This document shows, piece after piece, positions 1 to 8,836 of a stretch of DNA of 64,000 nucleotides. The stretch spans positions 28,533 through 92,532 of the forward strand of contig JAZOLU010000024.1 in assembly GCA_045653425.1 (NCBI GenBank), read 5' to 3'. Every line of letters begins with the position of its first letter. The stretch's first letter is position 1. The stretch is from RGIG3009 sp045653425. GTDB taxonomy: Bacteria > Bacillota > Clostridia > Oscillospirales > Acutalibacteraceae. The notes under the pieces are model-generated. The model was not told where the DNA came from, did not search any database, and worked only from the letters and a program-made list of their open reading frames with translations. A program made the translations under genes and the position numbers.

Positions 1-497
1 AACACCTTATATAGCGACATCAGGATATACGCCACGCACTTAACCACCGAAGGGTACTTTGACAACAGTTTGGATTGGAACCAATAATCCAAAACGTTAA
101 ACGCCTTAAAAACCAAGGTGAGTGATTGTAAAAACGCCACCGCCACATAAAGCGTTTTCCATTGTTTAAGAAAACCCACCAACACCATAACCACAACACT
201 GGATAAAGTGCTGGACACCAAACTCATTCCCAACGCCGTTCCTAACAATTCGCGGTTTTGGTGTTCGGCTTTGGTAAACTCGTGAACATGCACCCCTTCC
301 ATTCCCAAACTGGAAACGGAAGAGAAAAACGCCACAATCGCCGCCGCGTAGTTGATAACACCAAAATTGGAAGGTCCTAAATAGCGCGCAGAAATCATAC
401 CGATGACAAACGACAATATCATCTGCACAATATTGGCACCCGCTATCCAACCGGTGTTTTGCAGAAAACGATTGTTTTTTAGGTTAATTTTCAGCAT
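1..497 (-). CDS. Polysaccharide flippase (Wzx-like), C-terminus outside window
   Basis: A minus-strand frame stays open from an ATG at 497 to the window edge, giving 165 N-terminal residues. The protein opens with a short basic stretch and hydrophobic segments, followed by the flippase-type sequence SARYLGPSNFGVINYA around residues 36-51 and YWFQSKLLSKY near residue 140. This fits the polysaccharide_synt/MATE-like Wzx family, which moves lipid-linked repeat units across the membrane. An in-frame ATG lies at 503, but AGAGGG precedes the 497 start at suitable spacing. The start overlaps the end of the racemase gene upstream, so it is the last visible gene of the polysaccharide operon. The gene is cut by the window edge, not truncated biologically as far as can be seen. 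Confidence 0.85.
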   Translation of the reverse strand, partial: MLKINLKNNRFLQNTGWIAGANIVQMILSFVIGMISARYLGPSNFGVINYAAAIVAFFSSVSSLGMEGVHVHEFTKAEHQNRELLGTALGMSLVSSTLSSVVVMVLVGFLKQWKTLYVAVAFLQSLTLVFKAFNVLDYWFQSKLLSKYPSVVKCVAYILMSLYKV

Positions 498-1230
498 ACG
501 CATCCCTCTGAAAACAACGTTTTTCCAACGGAAAATACTGCTCGTTCAATTCCTTGCCGCAATCGGCAATCAGACACCCCGCCAGCACGTCCATAGCATC
601 CACGGCATTTAAATGCAAATACGGAACTAACATAGAAAGTTCTGTACACGCCAGTATAAACACGGTGGAATCGGTATAAAATTCCGCGCAAAGAACCTGT
701 TCCAACTCCTCCGCCATTTGAACAAAATCAGTAGCACCGGCTTTAATGTTTCGTATCACATCCATAAGTCGCCCATTGGTTTCGTCAGGGGGATAGTGCA
801 CGGTATCCAACGGTTCGCCCGCTCGGTTGTAGATATCCGCCTGAACGGTCCCCAACGTTGCCAGTACGCAAACCGACTTTCCCTTGTGTGCCTGCGCAAC
901 GTAACGGCACGTTTCCCGCACCATATTGATAAACGTGATGCCTTGCACACGTTCAAACTCTTGATAAAAGTAGTGCGATGTATTGCAGGGAATGGCAAAA
1001 CGCTTACAGCCGAGTTCCTTTGCCTTATGGATATTTTCCTGAATCCGCGGCAACGGAGAATCGCCCCCGTGCAATATAAATTCGGTTCTGTCCGGCACAG
1101 TAGGGTCGTTTATGATGCACAGTTTCAAATGTTCTTGGTCCGTTTGGGCAGAGGTATACAAAACCACCCGCCGAAACAGTTCCGCGGTGGCCGCCGGCCC
1201 CATACCACCAATAATTCCTACATCAAACAT
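484..1230 (-). CDS. Aspartate/glutamate racemase family protein
   Basis: The 248-residue protein starts MFDVGIIGGMGPAAT, the N-terminal motif of the Asp/Glu racemase superfamily. Both catalytic cysteines are visible: Cys82 in IPCNTSH and Cys195 in LACTELS. The family interconverts L- and D-Asp or Glu without cofactor. An upstream in-frame start exists at 1245, but GAGGGGAAG directly precedes the 1230 ATG. The gene overlaps the TupA-like gene before it and wzx after it, so it is translationally embedded in the polysaccharide operon. A dedicated murI is present at 19 kb, so this copy probably has a specialised role, perhaps making a D-amino acid that decorates the polymer. That role is inferred from context. 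Confidence 0.85.
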   Translation of the reverse strand: MFDVGIIGGMGPAATAELFRRVVLYTSAQTDQEHLKLCIINDPTVPDRTEFILHGGDSPLPRIQENIHKAKELGCKRFAIPCNTSHYFYQEFERVQGITFINMVRETCRYVAQAHKGKSVCVLATLGTVQADIYNRAGEPLDTVHYPPDETNGRLMDVIRNIKAGATDFVQMAEELEQVLCAEFYTDSTVFILACTELSMLVPYLHLNAVDAMDVLAGCLIADCGKELNEQYFPLEKRCFQRDAYAEN

Positions 1231-2137
1231 ACATCTTCCCCTCAATAGGCAGAGAAATCATATTTCCCAGCCACATTGCTGCTTCCTCTGTATAAATTTC
1301 AGACATTCCCGCCGTGGGAGTAAAGGTCATTTCACCGAACACAACCGCCCCGTTACTGTCGTAAAAATCCACCCTTACAAAAGGGATTCCTTGCGATAGT
1401 CGCTTGGCATACTGTATCATTTCCTCAAAGCAGGCGGGGCGCATATCTTCGGTTGGTGTCAGCGTGGCCTTTTTCTTGGTGATATCTAGAATATTCCAAT
1501 CTAAATCGCAATGCAATTTTTTGAATTCGTTTTCTCTGTCGTACCCATAGTAGAAAAAACGGGGTTCGCCGTTAAAACAGAAAAACTTATAGTCATTCGG
1601 CAACGTGCCGTCCACGGTATCAATGATTTTTTCGCAAATAATTCTGGGTTGTATTTTAAGATAATGCGTTTCGGCAGTTTCCCAACCGTATTTATGCGTC
1701 ATCCAATATTGCAGTTTTTCCCGCACGGCTTGCCAATCCAATGCCGCCTTATTCCGACAAATCATATTGGTGCCGCACCCGTCGGTTGTTTTTAGCACAA
1801 ACGCATTCGGCAAGGTATCAAAATCAATATCCTCCACCCTGTCAAATACTCCGTACAACGTGTTCAGTATCTCGGGACACCCTTTCCCCGCAACATACTC
1901 CCGCACGCGGTACTTATCCGCACATTGCAACATAATGTCTTGGTTTCCAAACAATTTAAGCCATTGCAATTTTTCATTAAACGTTTGCGGGTTTTTTAGG
2001 TTCAACCGTTTTCCCGTATTGTATTTGTATACATACTTGGTTGCCACGATGGGCGAAATATGCGTTAATGTTCGGCATATTTTTCTTTGGAGAGCAATAT
2101 ACGCACGCCGTATCGTTTTGTTTTGCTTTATATTCAT
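1223..2137 (-). CDS. TupA-like ATP-grasp protein (first of two)
   Basis: This 304-residue protein matches the ATPgrasp_TupA family. NPQTFNEKLQWLK sits near residue 50, the DKYRVREYV block near 75, VLKTTDGCG near 120 and YKFFCFNGEPRF near 180. The metal-binding end is FVRVDFYDSNG near 255 followed by FGEMTFTPTAG. TupA was described from teichuronopeptide synthesis in alkaliphilic Bacillus, and the ATP-grasp fold usually joins a carboxylate to an amine through an acyl phosphate. The start is preceded by GGAGGTAACCG. It sits next to the racemase and is homologous to the gene at 7953-8828. Substrate is unknown; ligation of an amino acid to the glycan is inference. Confidence 0.8.
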   Translation of the reverse strand: MNIKQNKTIRRAYIALQRKICRTLTHISPIVATKYVYKYNTGKRLNLKNPQTFNEKLQWLKLFGNQDIMLQCADKYRVREYVAGKGCPEILNTLYGVFDRVEDIDFDTLPNAFVLKTTDGCGTNMICRNKAALDWQAVREKLQYWMTHKYGWETAETHYLKIQPRIICEKIIDTVDGTLPNDYKFFCFNGEPRFFYYGYDRENEFKKLHCDLDWNILDITKKKATLTPTEDMRPACFEEMIQYAKRLSQGIPFVRVDFYDSNGAVVFGEMTFTPTAGMSEIYTEEAAMWLGNMISLPIEGKMYV

Positions 2138-2140
2138 CGG

Positions 2141-3304
2141 TTACCTCCTGCGTGCAAATAACCTGTTTTTTACCCTTTGAATGAATAACGCGGCAACGTA
2201 CTGCAACAAATCTTTCAGCGAAAAACCCCGAAGTTCGTACCGCATCACACTGGCGTTACTCTTTCCGTTTGGTTTTTTATCCGGTGTGTGCGTGTCGTAC
2301 ACGTAAATGTCCTTTCCCGGAACATCCAATAACACATTCATTTCATACGGGCGAAGTTGCAGGCCGTAACTTTGAACAATGGTATACGGCAACAACTGCG
2401 TGGATAACAAATACCGTTTCCCCAGCATTTGTCGTCCGTAACCCGCCAAATCCACAACCACACCGGCTGCTTGCAACTCCGCGGAAAAATGCTCTTGCAG
2501 TTTCATATTCTCAAAGAAGATGTCATACCGTTGTGCGGAACAAACCGGCGCAAACTGATAAGAATCCACCGTTCCCGTCATTAACCGTACTTGGTGAACG
2601 TTATCCGCTATTCTAACGTGTTCGCCCAAATCCGAGCAATTAGTGCTGCGGGCAACACGAGGAATCACATAAAACTTATTCTGTTCCACAATGTAGTTCA
2701 CAAAATATTTACCCCACGACCTGTCGGACCAATGATTAATACTACAAGGAATCGCGGGGTTATCTGCCAAACGGTCTTCGTGCTCCGCATACCAGGTTTT
2801 GAACCCTGTCCACCATTTTTTAGTCCAACACTGCCCCCAGGTAATGCTGTACTGCCCTAAATACGTATCATATTCGTCCGCTACGGGAACAAAGTTCCGG
2901 CGGGCGTATCCATTCCACTCGTGGCCGTACAAAGCCACACCCGTAATGCACTCGTCACCTTTGTAATACGTGAGTGCCTGCTGCGTATATTCGTAAAAAT
3001 CCGGTGCTACCACCAAATCGTCTTCCAAAATAATCACGGCATCGTAGCACTCTGTCAAATCACCGCACGCAAGCACGTGTTTACGCAAACCCTGCCGCTC
3101 GGGAAAACGACGAACCATTTTTTCACCGTGCAGCCACTCAAAATTTTCGGCAACCGCCACCACTTCTTGCTCATTGTCCGCTTTATCCAAACTGATAATC
3201 AACGGTATGTCACCCTCGGTATAGTTTGCCGCTTTTATGGAATCTAGCAATCTCTGCAACGCGTGGGGACGATTGTATCCCACCGCAACAATAGCCGGCT
3301 TCAT
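2141..3304 (-). CDS. Glycosyltransferase (GT2/GNT-I-like fold)
   Basis: The 387-residue protein starts MKPAIVAVGYNRPHALQRLL, typical of a GT-A nucleotide-sugar-binding domain. The metal-binding DxD-like site is visible as VIILEDDLVVAPDFYEY around residues 90-105. A WTKKWWTGFKTWY block near residue 185 resembles acceptor-side sequences of GNT-I-like enzymes. There is no membrane segment, so it is probably a cytosolic enzyme acting at the membrane on the lipid-linked repeat unit. Its ATG overlaps the TGA of the upstream deacetylase (ATGA), indicating translational coupling. The sugar transferred cannot be read from sequence. Confidence 0.75.
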   Translation of the reverse strand: MKPAIVAVGYNRPHALQRLLDSIKAANYTEGDIPLIISLDKADNEQEVVAVAENFEWLHGEKMVRRFPERQGLRKHVLACGDLTECYDAVIILEDDLVVAPDFYEYTQQALTYYKGDECITGVALYGHEWNGYARRNFVPVADEYDTYLGQYSITWGQCWTKKWWTGFKTWYAEHEDRLADNPAIPCSINHWSDRSWGKYFVNYIVEQNKFYVIPRVARSTNCSDLGEHVRIADNVHQVRLMTGTVDSYQFAPVCSAQRYDIFFENMKLQEHFSAELQAAGVVVDLAGYGRQMLGKRYLLSTQLLPYTIVQSYGLQLRPYEMNVLLDVPGKDIYVYDTHTPDKKPNGKSNASVMRYELRGFSLKDLLQYVAALFIQRVKNRLFARRR

Positions 3305-4017
3305 CAGTTCTCTTTCCCCTTTTCCATCTTTTTAACCAAGTGGTCACCGTTTTTCCGCGGCAACCAAAAGCAATACCGTTTGATTCGTTCAGGCATAACC
3401 CCTCGCATTGTGGAGAATGCCGCATCAAAACCCACCCGTTTGGCTTCTCTTCTGTTTTTTGCGGAACAAGCCCATACACTGCCGTAGGGATACGCAAAAT
3501 ACCGAATTTTACGCCCTGTGATACTCTCCAACAAACATTTGGATTGCGCCATCTCTTCCATCGAAAGGGGAGTCGTTCTCAACCGTGTATGATTCACACT
3601 ATGTGCCCCTACCGTGCACAATTCGTCACCCGCCATCTCCAACAACTGCTCCCTGGTTATGTATCCGGGTTTATCTAGGAACGAGGTAGACACAAAGAGG
3701 GTAAACGGAATGTGGTTTTGCTTCAAAAACGGGTAGGCGTTGGTATACACCGTTTCATACACGTCGTCAAACGTCAGCACCAGTTGACCATCTCCTTTAC
3801 CGTCAAGAGCCGTTTCCAAGGCACAAATGCCCCGTTTTTGCTTTTGTTTTTCAATAAATTCAATAAACGATTCCTTGTTGGTCACAAAGGTTTTGGGGTC
3901 GGTTTCCCCATCAATTATTGAATGGAACATCACAACGGTTGTCCCCGCGTGGTTTTTTCGTTTGCGAAACACCCATTCGTGGTACTTTGTCCAAAATGCA
4001 TAGTAGTAATTTCGCAT
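3304..4017 (-). CDS. Polysaccharide deacetylase family protein
   Basis: The 237-residue protein is a NodB-type carbohydrate esterase 4. Motif 1 is LVLTFDDVYE near residue 100, with the catalytic base and metal Asp pair. The metal-binding histidines are in GAHSVNHTRL near 155, and FAYPYGS is near 190. Such enzymes remove N- or O-acetyl groups from sugars. No clear signal peptide is seen, only a basic aromatic N-terminus, so it may act on the lipid-linked unit on the cytosolic side or be membrane-associated. It lies between glycosyltransferases in the operon, and GAGGTGG precedes the start. Confidence 0.85.
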   Translation of the reverse strand: MRNYYYAFWTKYHEWVFRKRKNHAGTTVVMFHSIIDGETDPKTFVTNKESFIEFIEKQKQKRGICALETALDGKGDGQLVLTFDDVYETVYTNAYPFLKQNHIPFTLFVSTSFLDKPGYITREQLLEMAGDELCTVGAHSVNHTRLRTTPLSMEEMAQSKCLLESITGRKIRYFAYPYGSVWACSAKNRREAKRVGFDAAFSTMRGVMPERIKRYCFWLPRKNGDHLVKKMEKGKEN

Positions 4018-4030
4018 ACTACCACCTCAA

Positions 4031-5029
4031 TTATTTCATAAGATAATATAACGCTCCATACCATTGTAACCGCATAAGTGCCAGCGCGCACTTTTGCTTC
4101 CACCCCAGCAGCGGAGAGTTGGTCAACGCCTTTATCATATCGGCGTAATCGGCATATTGTGCCACCGTATTCACGGTTTTCTTAAAACTTGGCTTGTCCC
4201 CAAAAACTGCCTCATTGCGCAAACTGTCAACCACCAAAAAGAACAGTTTTCGGTAATAATACGGTTTTTTTTGCTCAAATATCCCATTTTTTTCAAAAAA
4301 ATGCCGAACTAACTCATTCACTTTCACCAGCGACTCGAACATACGAGGGCGGTAGGAGGACATTATGGAGCCGGACTGTCGGATACGATATTTATACAAC
4401 GGCTCGTTAACGCAAGCGATGCACTCGCCAACAAGCAAACAACCAATAATAAAAGCTGCGTCCTCGTTGTATTGGTATTTCTTATCAAATCGTAATTTAC
4501 TATCCTCAATTAAACTCCGACGATACAATTTTGTGCCGATACAGGATACCAGATTCCACGGAACGACTTCCAACAGCAGTTGGGAAAACACTTGGGTTGT
4601 CATATACTCCTTGACAAGCGGTGAGAACAACACCGGAACTTCCCCTTGCTCATAAAGCATAGCATACCCGGACATAACCATATCCGCCCCACTTTCTTGT
4701 GCGGATTTTACCAACCGTTCAATCGCTTCCGGGACGAGGATATCGTCCGAATCCAAAAACAGAATATACTCTCCTCGCGCCTCATCCAATCCGTGGTTGC
4801 GGGTATATTCCAAACCGCGGTTTTCCCCATTGTCCACTAAGCGAATCCACGGGTATTGCTTTTGAAATTCTGCGCAAATATCAAAGGCGCCGTCGGGTGT
4901 GCCATCGTTCACGCAAATCAATTCAATGGCATTATAGGTTTGCTGTACAACGCTCTGTATGGTTTGTGCAATAAACCGTTCCGTTTTATACACAGGCATA
5001 ATCACGGAAACCAGCGGGTAACTGCCCAT
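4031..5029 (-). CDS. Glycosyltransferase family 2 protein
   Basis: This is a classic GT2 of 332 residues. It begins YPLVSVIMPVYKTERFIAQT, has the nucleotide-binding ICVNDGTPDGAFD near residue 40 and the DxD site YILFLDSDDILVPEA near 90. The C-terminal half is helical and basic, as in capsule and exopolysaccharide GT2 enzymes. It starts with AAAGGAGG nine bases before the ATG. It should add one sugar to the undecaprenyl-linked unit; donor and acceptor are unknown. Confidence 0.88.
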   Translation of the reverse strand: MGSYPLVSVIMPVYKTERFIAQTIQSVVQQTYNAIELICVNDGTPDGAFDICAEFQKQYPWIRLVDNGENRGLEYTRNHGLDEARGEYILFLDSDDILVPEAIERLVKSAQESGADMVMSGYAMLYEQGEVPVLFSPLVKEYMTTQVFSQLLLEVVPWNLVSCIGTKLYRRSLIEDSKLRFDKKYQYNEDAAFIIGCLLVGECIACVNEPLYKYRIRQSGSIMSSYRPRMFESLVKVNELVRHFFEKNGIFEQKKPYYYRKLFFLVVDSLRNEAVFGDKPSFKKTVNTVAQYADYADMIKALTNSPLLGWKQKCALALMRLQWYGALYYLMK

Positions 5030-5048
5030 TGGCTATTTCCTCCTTTGC

Positions 5049-6194
5049 CTACATTTTTAACTGTTCGCGGCGGTATTTCATAACGCCGCACAAATAGCAA
5101 AACGCACCAAACGCAATGGACATCCCTTCAAAAACAGGTTCCAGGAAAAAGGCAATCATAAACCCGGCCGCAATAGAAAACACGGCAATATCCCAACCTG
5201 TAGTCTCCGGGTTTTTAAGCGGCGGGAACGATTTTGCCAGTGACACCAAACACCAAACGAACAAGCCGAGTGCCGGGAAAATACCCGTGTACTTGGCAGC
5301 ATCTAAGAACAAGTTGTGCGCATAATTTACCACATCAATTTTTCCAAATGGGTTGTCCGACAACGCCGCCAAAACCTTGGCCGACATTTCCCAACGACCG
5401 TTGGTCAACACACCGTCGTTCTCGCTAAACCCTGCGGCAAACCGTTTGGCAAGTTCGGAGGATTCTACCCATGTGCGAACACCGGCAACGTTCATCTGAT
5501 ACAGTACGGCCAGACCGACAATCAACACCAGTATCGACACCGCAACGCGCATACTCCTAAAATTGCTTCTTCGCATATTCATAACCACATTTACCGCAAA
5601 ACAAATGACGATTAAAAACAACAACGTACGCGAAGCGGAAACAAGCGTGCCGTACAAGGCAACCACACACGCCAAAAGAATGGCCCAGCGTTGTTTGCCT
5701 TTTGTAATGTACAAACCATAAAACAACAAACACACTACCGGTATAAACAGTAAATTGTGAAGGGTGGCCGTAATTTCCCCGCCCCAAACGTTAACAAACG
5801 CGCGTTCTTCCAAAGAATAGGGGTTCGCTATATACATTCCCAAATTGAGGGCAGCGTGCAGGAAAAAGCCAAGCAACATCATTAAAATCGGTTTTTTGGT
5901 TTCGCCGGAATGGTGGGCCAGCCAGTATCCTGCAAAAAACAATATCACGGGATTCATCATATTTTTGGCAAGCCAATCCAGCGTGATGTCGGAATAGTTA
6001 ATGTAGTAAATGGCGGTATGTAATAACAAAATCACACTGAGCGCAAGCAACGATTTGCTGAAATCCTGTTTGGCAGCACCCGACCACAAAATGACGCCAA
6101 CCACCAACAAGGTCAGATAGTTTTCCAACCCGGCAAATCCTAAAAACACGGCGAACAGAAGTGCCGCTACGATAGGAATCCATTTCTTTTTCAT
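5049..6194 (-). CDS. O-antigen ligase/polymerase (Wzy-like) membrane protein
   Basis: The 381-residue protein consists almost entirely of hydrophobic segments (about ten to twelve), with a longer extracytoplasmic loop near residues 225-280 containing RTWVESSELAKRFAAGF and a following TNGRWEMSAKVLAAL. This layout, including the NGRWE motif after a large loop, is typical of the O-antigen ligase/Wzy polymerase superfamily. In this operon the likely job is to polymerise repeat units on the outer face of the membrane. Start ATG follows AGGT at short spacing. Assignment as polymerase and not ligase rests on context. Confidence 0.78.
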   Translation of the reverse strand: MKKKWIPIVAALLFAVFLGFAGLENYLTLLVVGVILWSGAAKQDFSKSLLALSVILLLHTAIYYINYSDITLDWLAKNMMNPVILFFAGYWLAHHSGETKKPILMMLLGFFLHAALNLGMYIANPYSLEERAFVNVWGGEITATLHNLLFIPVVCLLFYGLYITKGKQRWAILLACVVALYGTLVSASRTLLFLIVICFAVNVVMNMRRSNFRSMRVAVSILVLIVGLAVLYQMNVAGVRTWVESSELAKRFAAGFSENDGVLTNGRWEMSAKVLAALSDNPFGKIDVVNYAHNLFLDAAKYTGIFPALGLFVWCLVSLAKSFPPLKNPETTGWDIAVFSIAAGFMIAFFLEPVFEGMSIAFGAFCYLCGVMKYRREQLKM

Positions 6195-6197
6195 TGG

Positions 6198-7415
6198 TTA
6201 CCTGTCACTCGCTCTCTTTTCTAAAAACTCCAATACGGGTTTGGTCATCGCCCGATAATTTTTCTGTGTCTGTGCAAAGGTCTGCGCCGACAACCCCTTA
6301 TCCGCCAGTTCTTTTTCACTACGTTCCAACGTGGTTGTCAAGGCACGGGAAATCCCTGTTACCGATTCGTCATCAATGAAATAAAAGTAATCGTAGTACT
6401 CCGTGGGCATACCGCCAACGCGCGTGGTCAATACCGGTGTGCCCGAAACCATACATTCCAAAATTTTGGATGAAAACGAGTAGTTACTGTAATCATCCGC
6501 TGTGGGTTTGTTAATCACAATCAAATGCGCTTGTTTGAGTGCCTTTAATGCTTCCGCGCGGGCAACGCGCCCGAAAAAGCGAATACGAGCATCCTTGGCA
6601 GCACATTCTTCAATGTAAGTGCTGTCCCCGCCGCCGTATAAATGCAGTTCATAGTCGCCCTCGGTCATCATAAACCCGTCCAATAAGGTTTGAATCCCGT
6701 AAAGTCGGCTCAAATTTCCGGCATAAACCACGGTTTTCTTGGGGTGCTTTTCCTGCGGGGGAATATCCTCATACACATCAGCATCCGCAAACCCTTCGGA
6801 CACCATCCACGGCTTGTGCTCCACGCCAAGACGCTCCGCCATTTGCTTGGTAAAAAGCACGTAACTGTCGCACTGCGTTTGCAACGCCATCATACGCTTT
6901 TGCAGGCGGCCCGCATACCACCCGCGCAGTCCCTTGCTCTTTTTCCAGGTGTACATATACTCCGGCAGGTCGGTAATCACGGCGGTAAGATGGCACCCAT
7001 ATTTTTTGCACAGTTTTACCGCGGGAGCAGAATACGGCGGGTAGATGGAGTACATCATAACCGCTTTGTCGGGGTCCTCACGGTGTTGCCGGAGCCAACG
7101 CTTAAGCATACCCGTTACACGACGGCGAATGGTCCATTGCTTTAACAGCTGGATGTTGATAAACGGAACCCAGTGCACACGCACGCCGCAATCCAGCGTT
7201 TCTTCCGTTGCGGGAATGTGCGTGTACCGACTGTGCGGATATGCCGCCACAGGCGGAACACTCATTGCTTCCACGGTAGCGCCGTTTTCTACCAAGCCCT
7301 TTACCAACATCGTCTCGTAGTTCACCGGTGCAACGGATGCCTTTTCCGTGCTGTTACTATTCAGTTGTTCCATCATCTCCGGCGACACCAGAGACCCCAG
7401 CAACAAAATTTTCAT
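6198..7415 (-). CDS. Glycosyltransferase family 4 protein
   Basis: The 405-residue protein starts MKILLLGSLVSPEMMEQLN, with the real start at 7415 after AGGAAAC; a longer open frame upstream lacks this signal and overlaps the preceding gene. The GT-B retaining signature is in the C-terminal half: KKTVVYAGNLSRLYGIQTLL near residue 225 and then the E-x7-E type region FSSKILECMVSGTPVLTTRVGG near 335. It is predicted to be a soluble, membrane-associated retaining glycosyltransferase building the repeat unit. Confidence 0.85.
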   Translation of the reverse strand: MKILLLGSLVSPEMMEQLNSNSTEKASVAPVNYETMLVKGLVENGATVEAMSVPPVAAYPHSRYTHIPATEETLDCGVRVHWVPFINIQLLKQWTIRRRVTGMLKRWLRQHREDPDKAVMMYSIYPPYSAPAVKLCKKYGCHLTAVITDLPEYMYTWKKSKGLRGWYAGRLQKRMMALQTQCDSYVLFTKQMAERLGVEHKPWMVSEGFADADVYEDIPPQEKHPKKTVVYAGNLSRLYGIQTLLDGFMMTEGDYELHLYGGGDSTYIEECAAKDARIRFFGRVARAEALKALKQAHLIVINKPTADDYSNYSFSSKILECMVSGTPVLTTRVGGMPTEYYDYFYFIDDESVTGISRALTTTLERSEKELADKGLSAQTFAQTQKNYRAMTKPVLEFLEKRASDR

Positions 7416-7428
7416 AATTATCTGTTTC

Positions 7429-7950
7429 CTAATTTTCTTTTTGCTTAATGATTTTTGCGGGCACGCCGCCCACCACACAATTGTCCGGAACATCGTGTGT
7501 AACAACGGCATTGGCACCAATGACAACGTTATTTCCAATGGTCACCTCGCCCAAAATTTTAGCACCGGCACCGATAATCACGTTATCACCTATCACAGGG
7601 GCGGCCGCTTTGTCCAGTGCTTGACCAATGGTTACCTGTTGTGCAATCCACGCATCTTTCCCAATCCGCGCGTAGTGCGATACAATGATGCCATTAAGCC
7701 CATGCTGCAAGTGCGGAGGCGTTTCAAAGTGCGCACCAAAGCCAATATCTGTGCCCATCGATGCATTGTTAAACGCATCCATTCGCTTAATACGCAGCAA
7801 ATATATCATTTGTTGTAAGCGTTTAAGCCATCCCCGCACGTTAGGGTCAATCACAATCTCCCGCATTTTCCAATAGGTTTTGGGGTTGTAATGCTGTATG
7901 TGGTGCATCATCGCAGACACTAAAAAATTCTCTCTGTTTACTCTTGCCAT
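7429..7950 (-). CDS. Hexapeptide-repeat acetyltransferase (CysE/LbH family)
   Basis: The 173-residue protein has an N-terminal helical part and a C-terminal left-handed beta-helix made of hexapeptide repeats: GIIVSHYARIGKDAWIAQQVTIG, then APVIGDNVIIGAGAKILG and IGNNVVIGANAVVTHDVP. It ends in the usual CVVGGVPAKIIK turn. The fold resembles serine acetyltransferase-type trimers, but here the neighbours are glycan genes, so O- or N-acetylation of a sugar is more likely than cysteine synthesis. Start is ambiguous: 7968 overlaps the upstream stop, while 7950 gives the compact MARVNREN start. Confidence 0.8.
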   Translation of the reverse strand: MARVNRENFLVSAMMHHIQHYNPKTYWKMREIVIDPNVRGWLKRLQQMIYLLRIKRMDAFNNASMGTDIGFGAHFETPPHLQHGLNGIIVSHYARIGKDAWIAQQVTIGQALDKAAAPVIGDNVIIGAGAKILGEVTIGNNVVIGANAVVTHDVPDNCVVGGVPAKIIKQKEN

Positions 7951-7952
7951 AC

Positions 7953-8828
7953 TCACAACCCCAACCATTTACCGAGTTCTCGGTCAAATTCCTTGGGCTT
8001 AAAGGGAACCAAGCCCCCGCCCGGCGAAAACGTTAATTCACTAAAATAGATAGTCCCGTCAATGTTATACAAATCCACGCGCACAAACTCAAACGGTTGT
8101 GCCAACTTTTCTGCCAGCACCACCAGTTGTTCTTTGTTTTGCGGTAACTGTTCTTGCGGGAATCCGCGATAGCCCAATCGCACCGGTAATGGTTGCCATT
8201 GTTCGTCAAACAAGTTGGTTTTTCGGTTATGCCCTTCTCCCTGATTATAGGAAATCATTTTCACTTTGCCGTGAAAACAAAATAACTTAAACTCTTCAAT
8301 TTCGCCCTGCTGCGGTTTCAAGAACCGGTCAATCATAATCCGCGGCTGAATTAACTTGTACTGCTTTTCGCGGGCTTTGTAATAAAAATTTTCTTTCAGC
8401 CATTTGTTAAATTTTTTGCGAGCCACCGCCACATCCAATGCGTGCTTGTCCGGCACCAAAACGTTGTAGCGAGAACCGTGCGTCCCTTTCATTACAAACG
8501 CAGAGGGCAAAGCGTTAAAATCAATATCATCGAAGGATGAATATACGCCCACCACCTCGTTAAGATACTGCTCGCCAATGGTGTCCCGCACATACGCCCG
8601 CGCTTCGTATTTATCCGCATATTGCCGGTAGTCCAACCACTCGTCTTTAATTTTATGTGCGCAAATCCATTCGTTAAATGTACGGGGGGGGGTTAAATCG
8701 GGTAGTCTCCCAAACATACACCAGTACAGTAGTTTTGCGTGGTTCTCATCCGAAATCCACTGAGGAAACCACATAAATATTTTGGTCAGCACAACCTTCA
8801 ATAAGATTTTTGCCTTGAATAGCATCAT
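7953..8828 (-). CDS. TupA-like ATP-grasp protein (second of two)
   Basis: This 291-residue homologue of the 1223-2137 product shares the same ordered blocks: PRTFNEWICAHKIKDEWLDY near residue 45, DKYEARAYV near 65, FVMKGTHGSRYNVLV near 110, KLFCFHGKVKMI near 185 and FVRVDLYNIDG near 245 followed by FSELTFSPGGG. Two divergent copies in one operon suggest two different acceptors or two different ligation steps. AGGGGAGAG precedes the start. Substrate is unknown. Confidence 0.8.
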   Translation of the reverse strand: MMLFKAKILLKVVLTKIFMWFPQWISDENHAKLLYWCMFGRLPDLTPPRTFNEWICAHKIKDEWLDYRQYADKYEARAYVRDTIGEQYLNEVVGVYSSFDDIDFNALPSAFVMKGTHGSRYNVLVPDKHALDVAVARKKFNKWLKENFYYKAREKQYKLIQPRIMIDRFLKPQQGEIEEFKLFCFHGKVKMISYNQGEGHNRKTNLFDEQWQPLPVRLGYRGFPQEQLPQNKEQLVVLAEKLAQPFEFVRVDLYNIDGTIYFSELTFSPGGGLVPFKPKEFDRELGKWLGL

Positions 8829-8836
8829 TCTCTCCC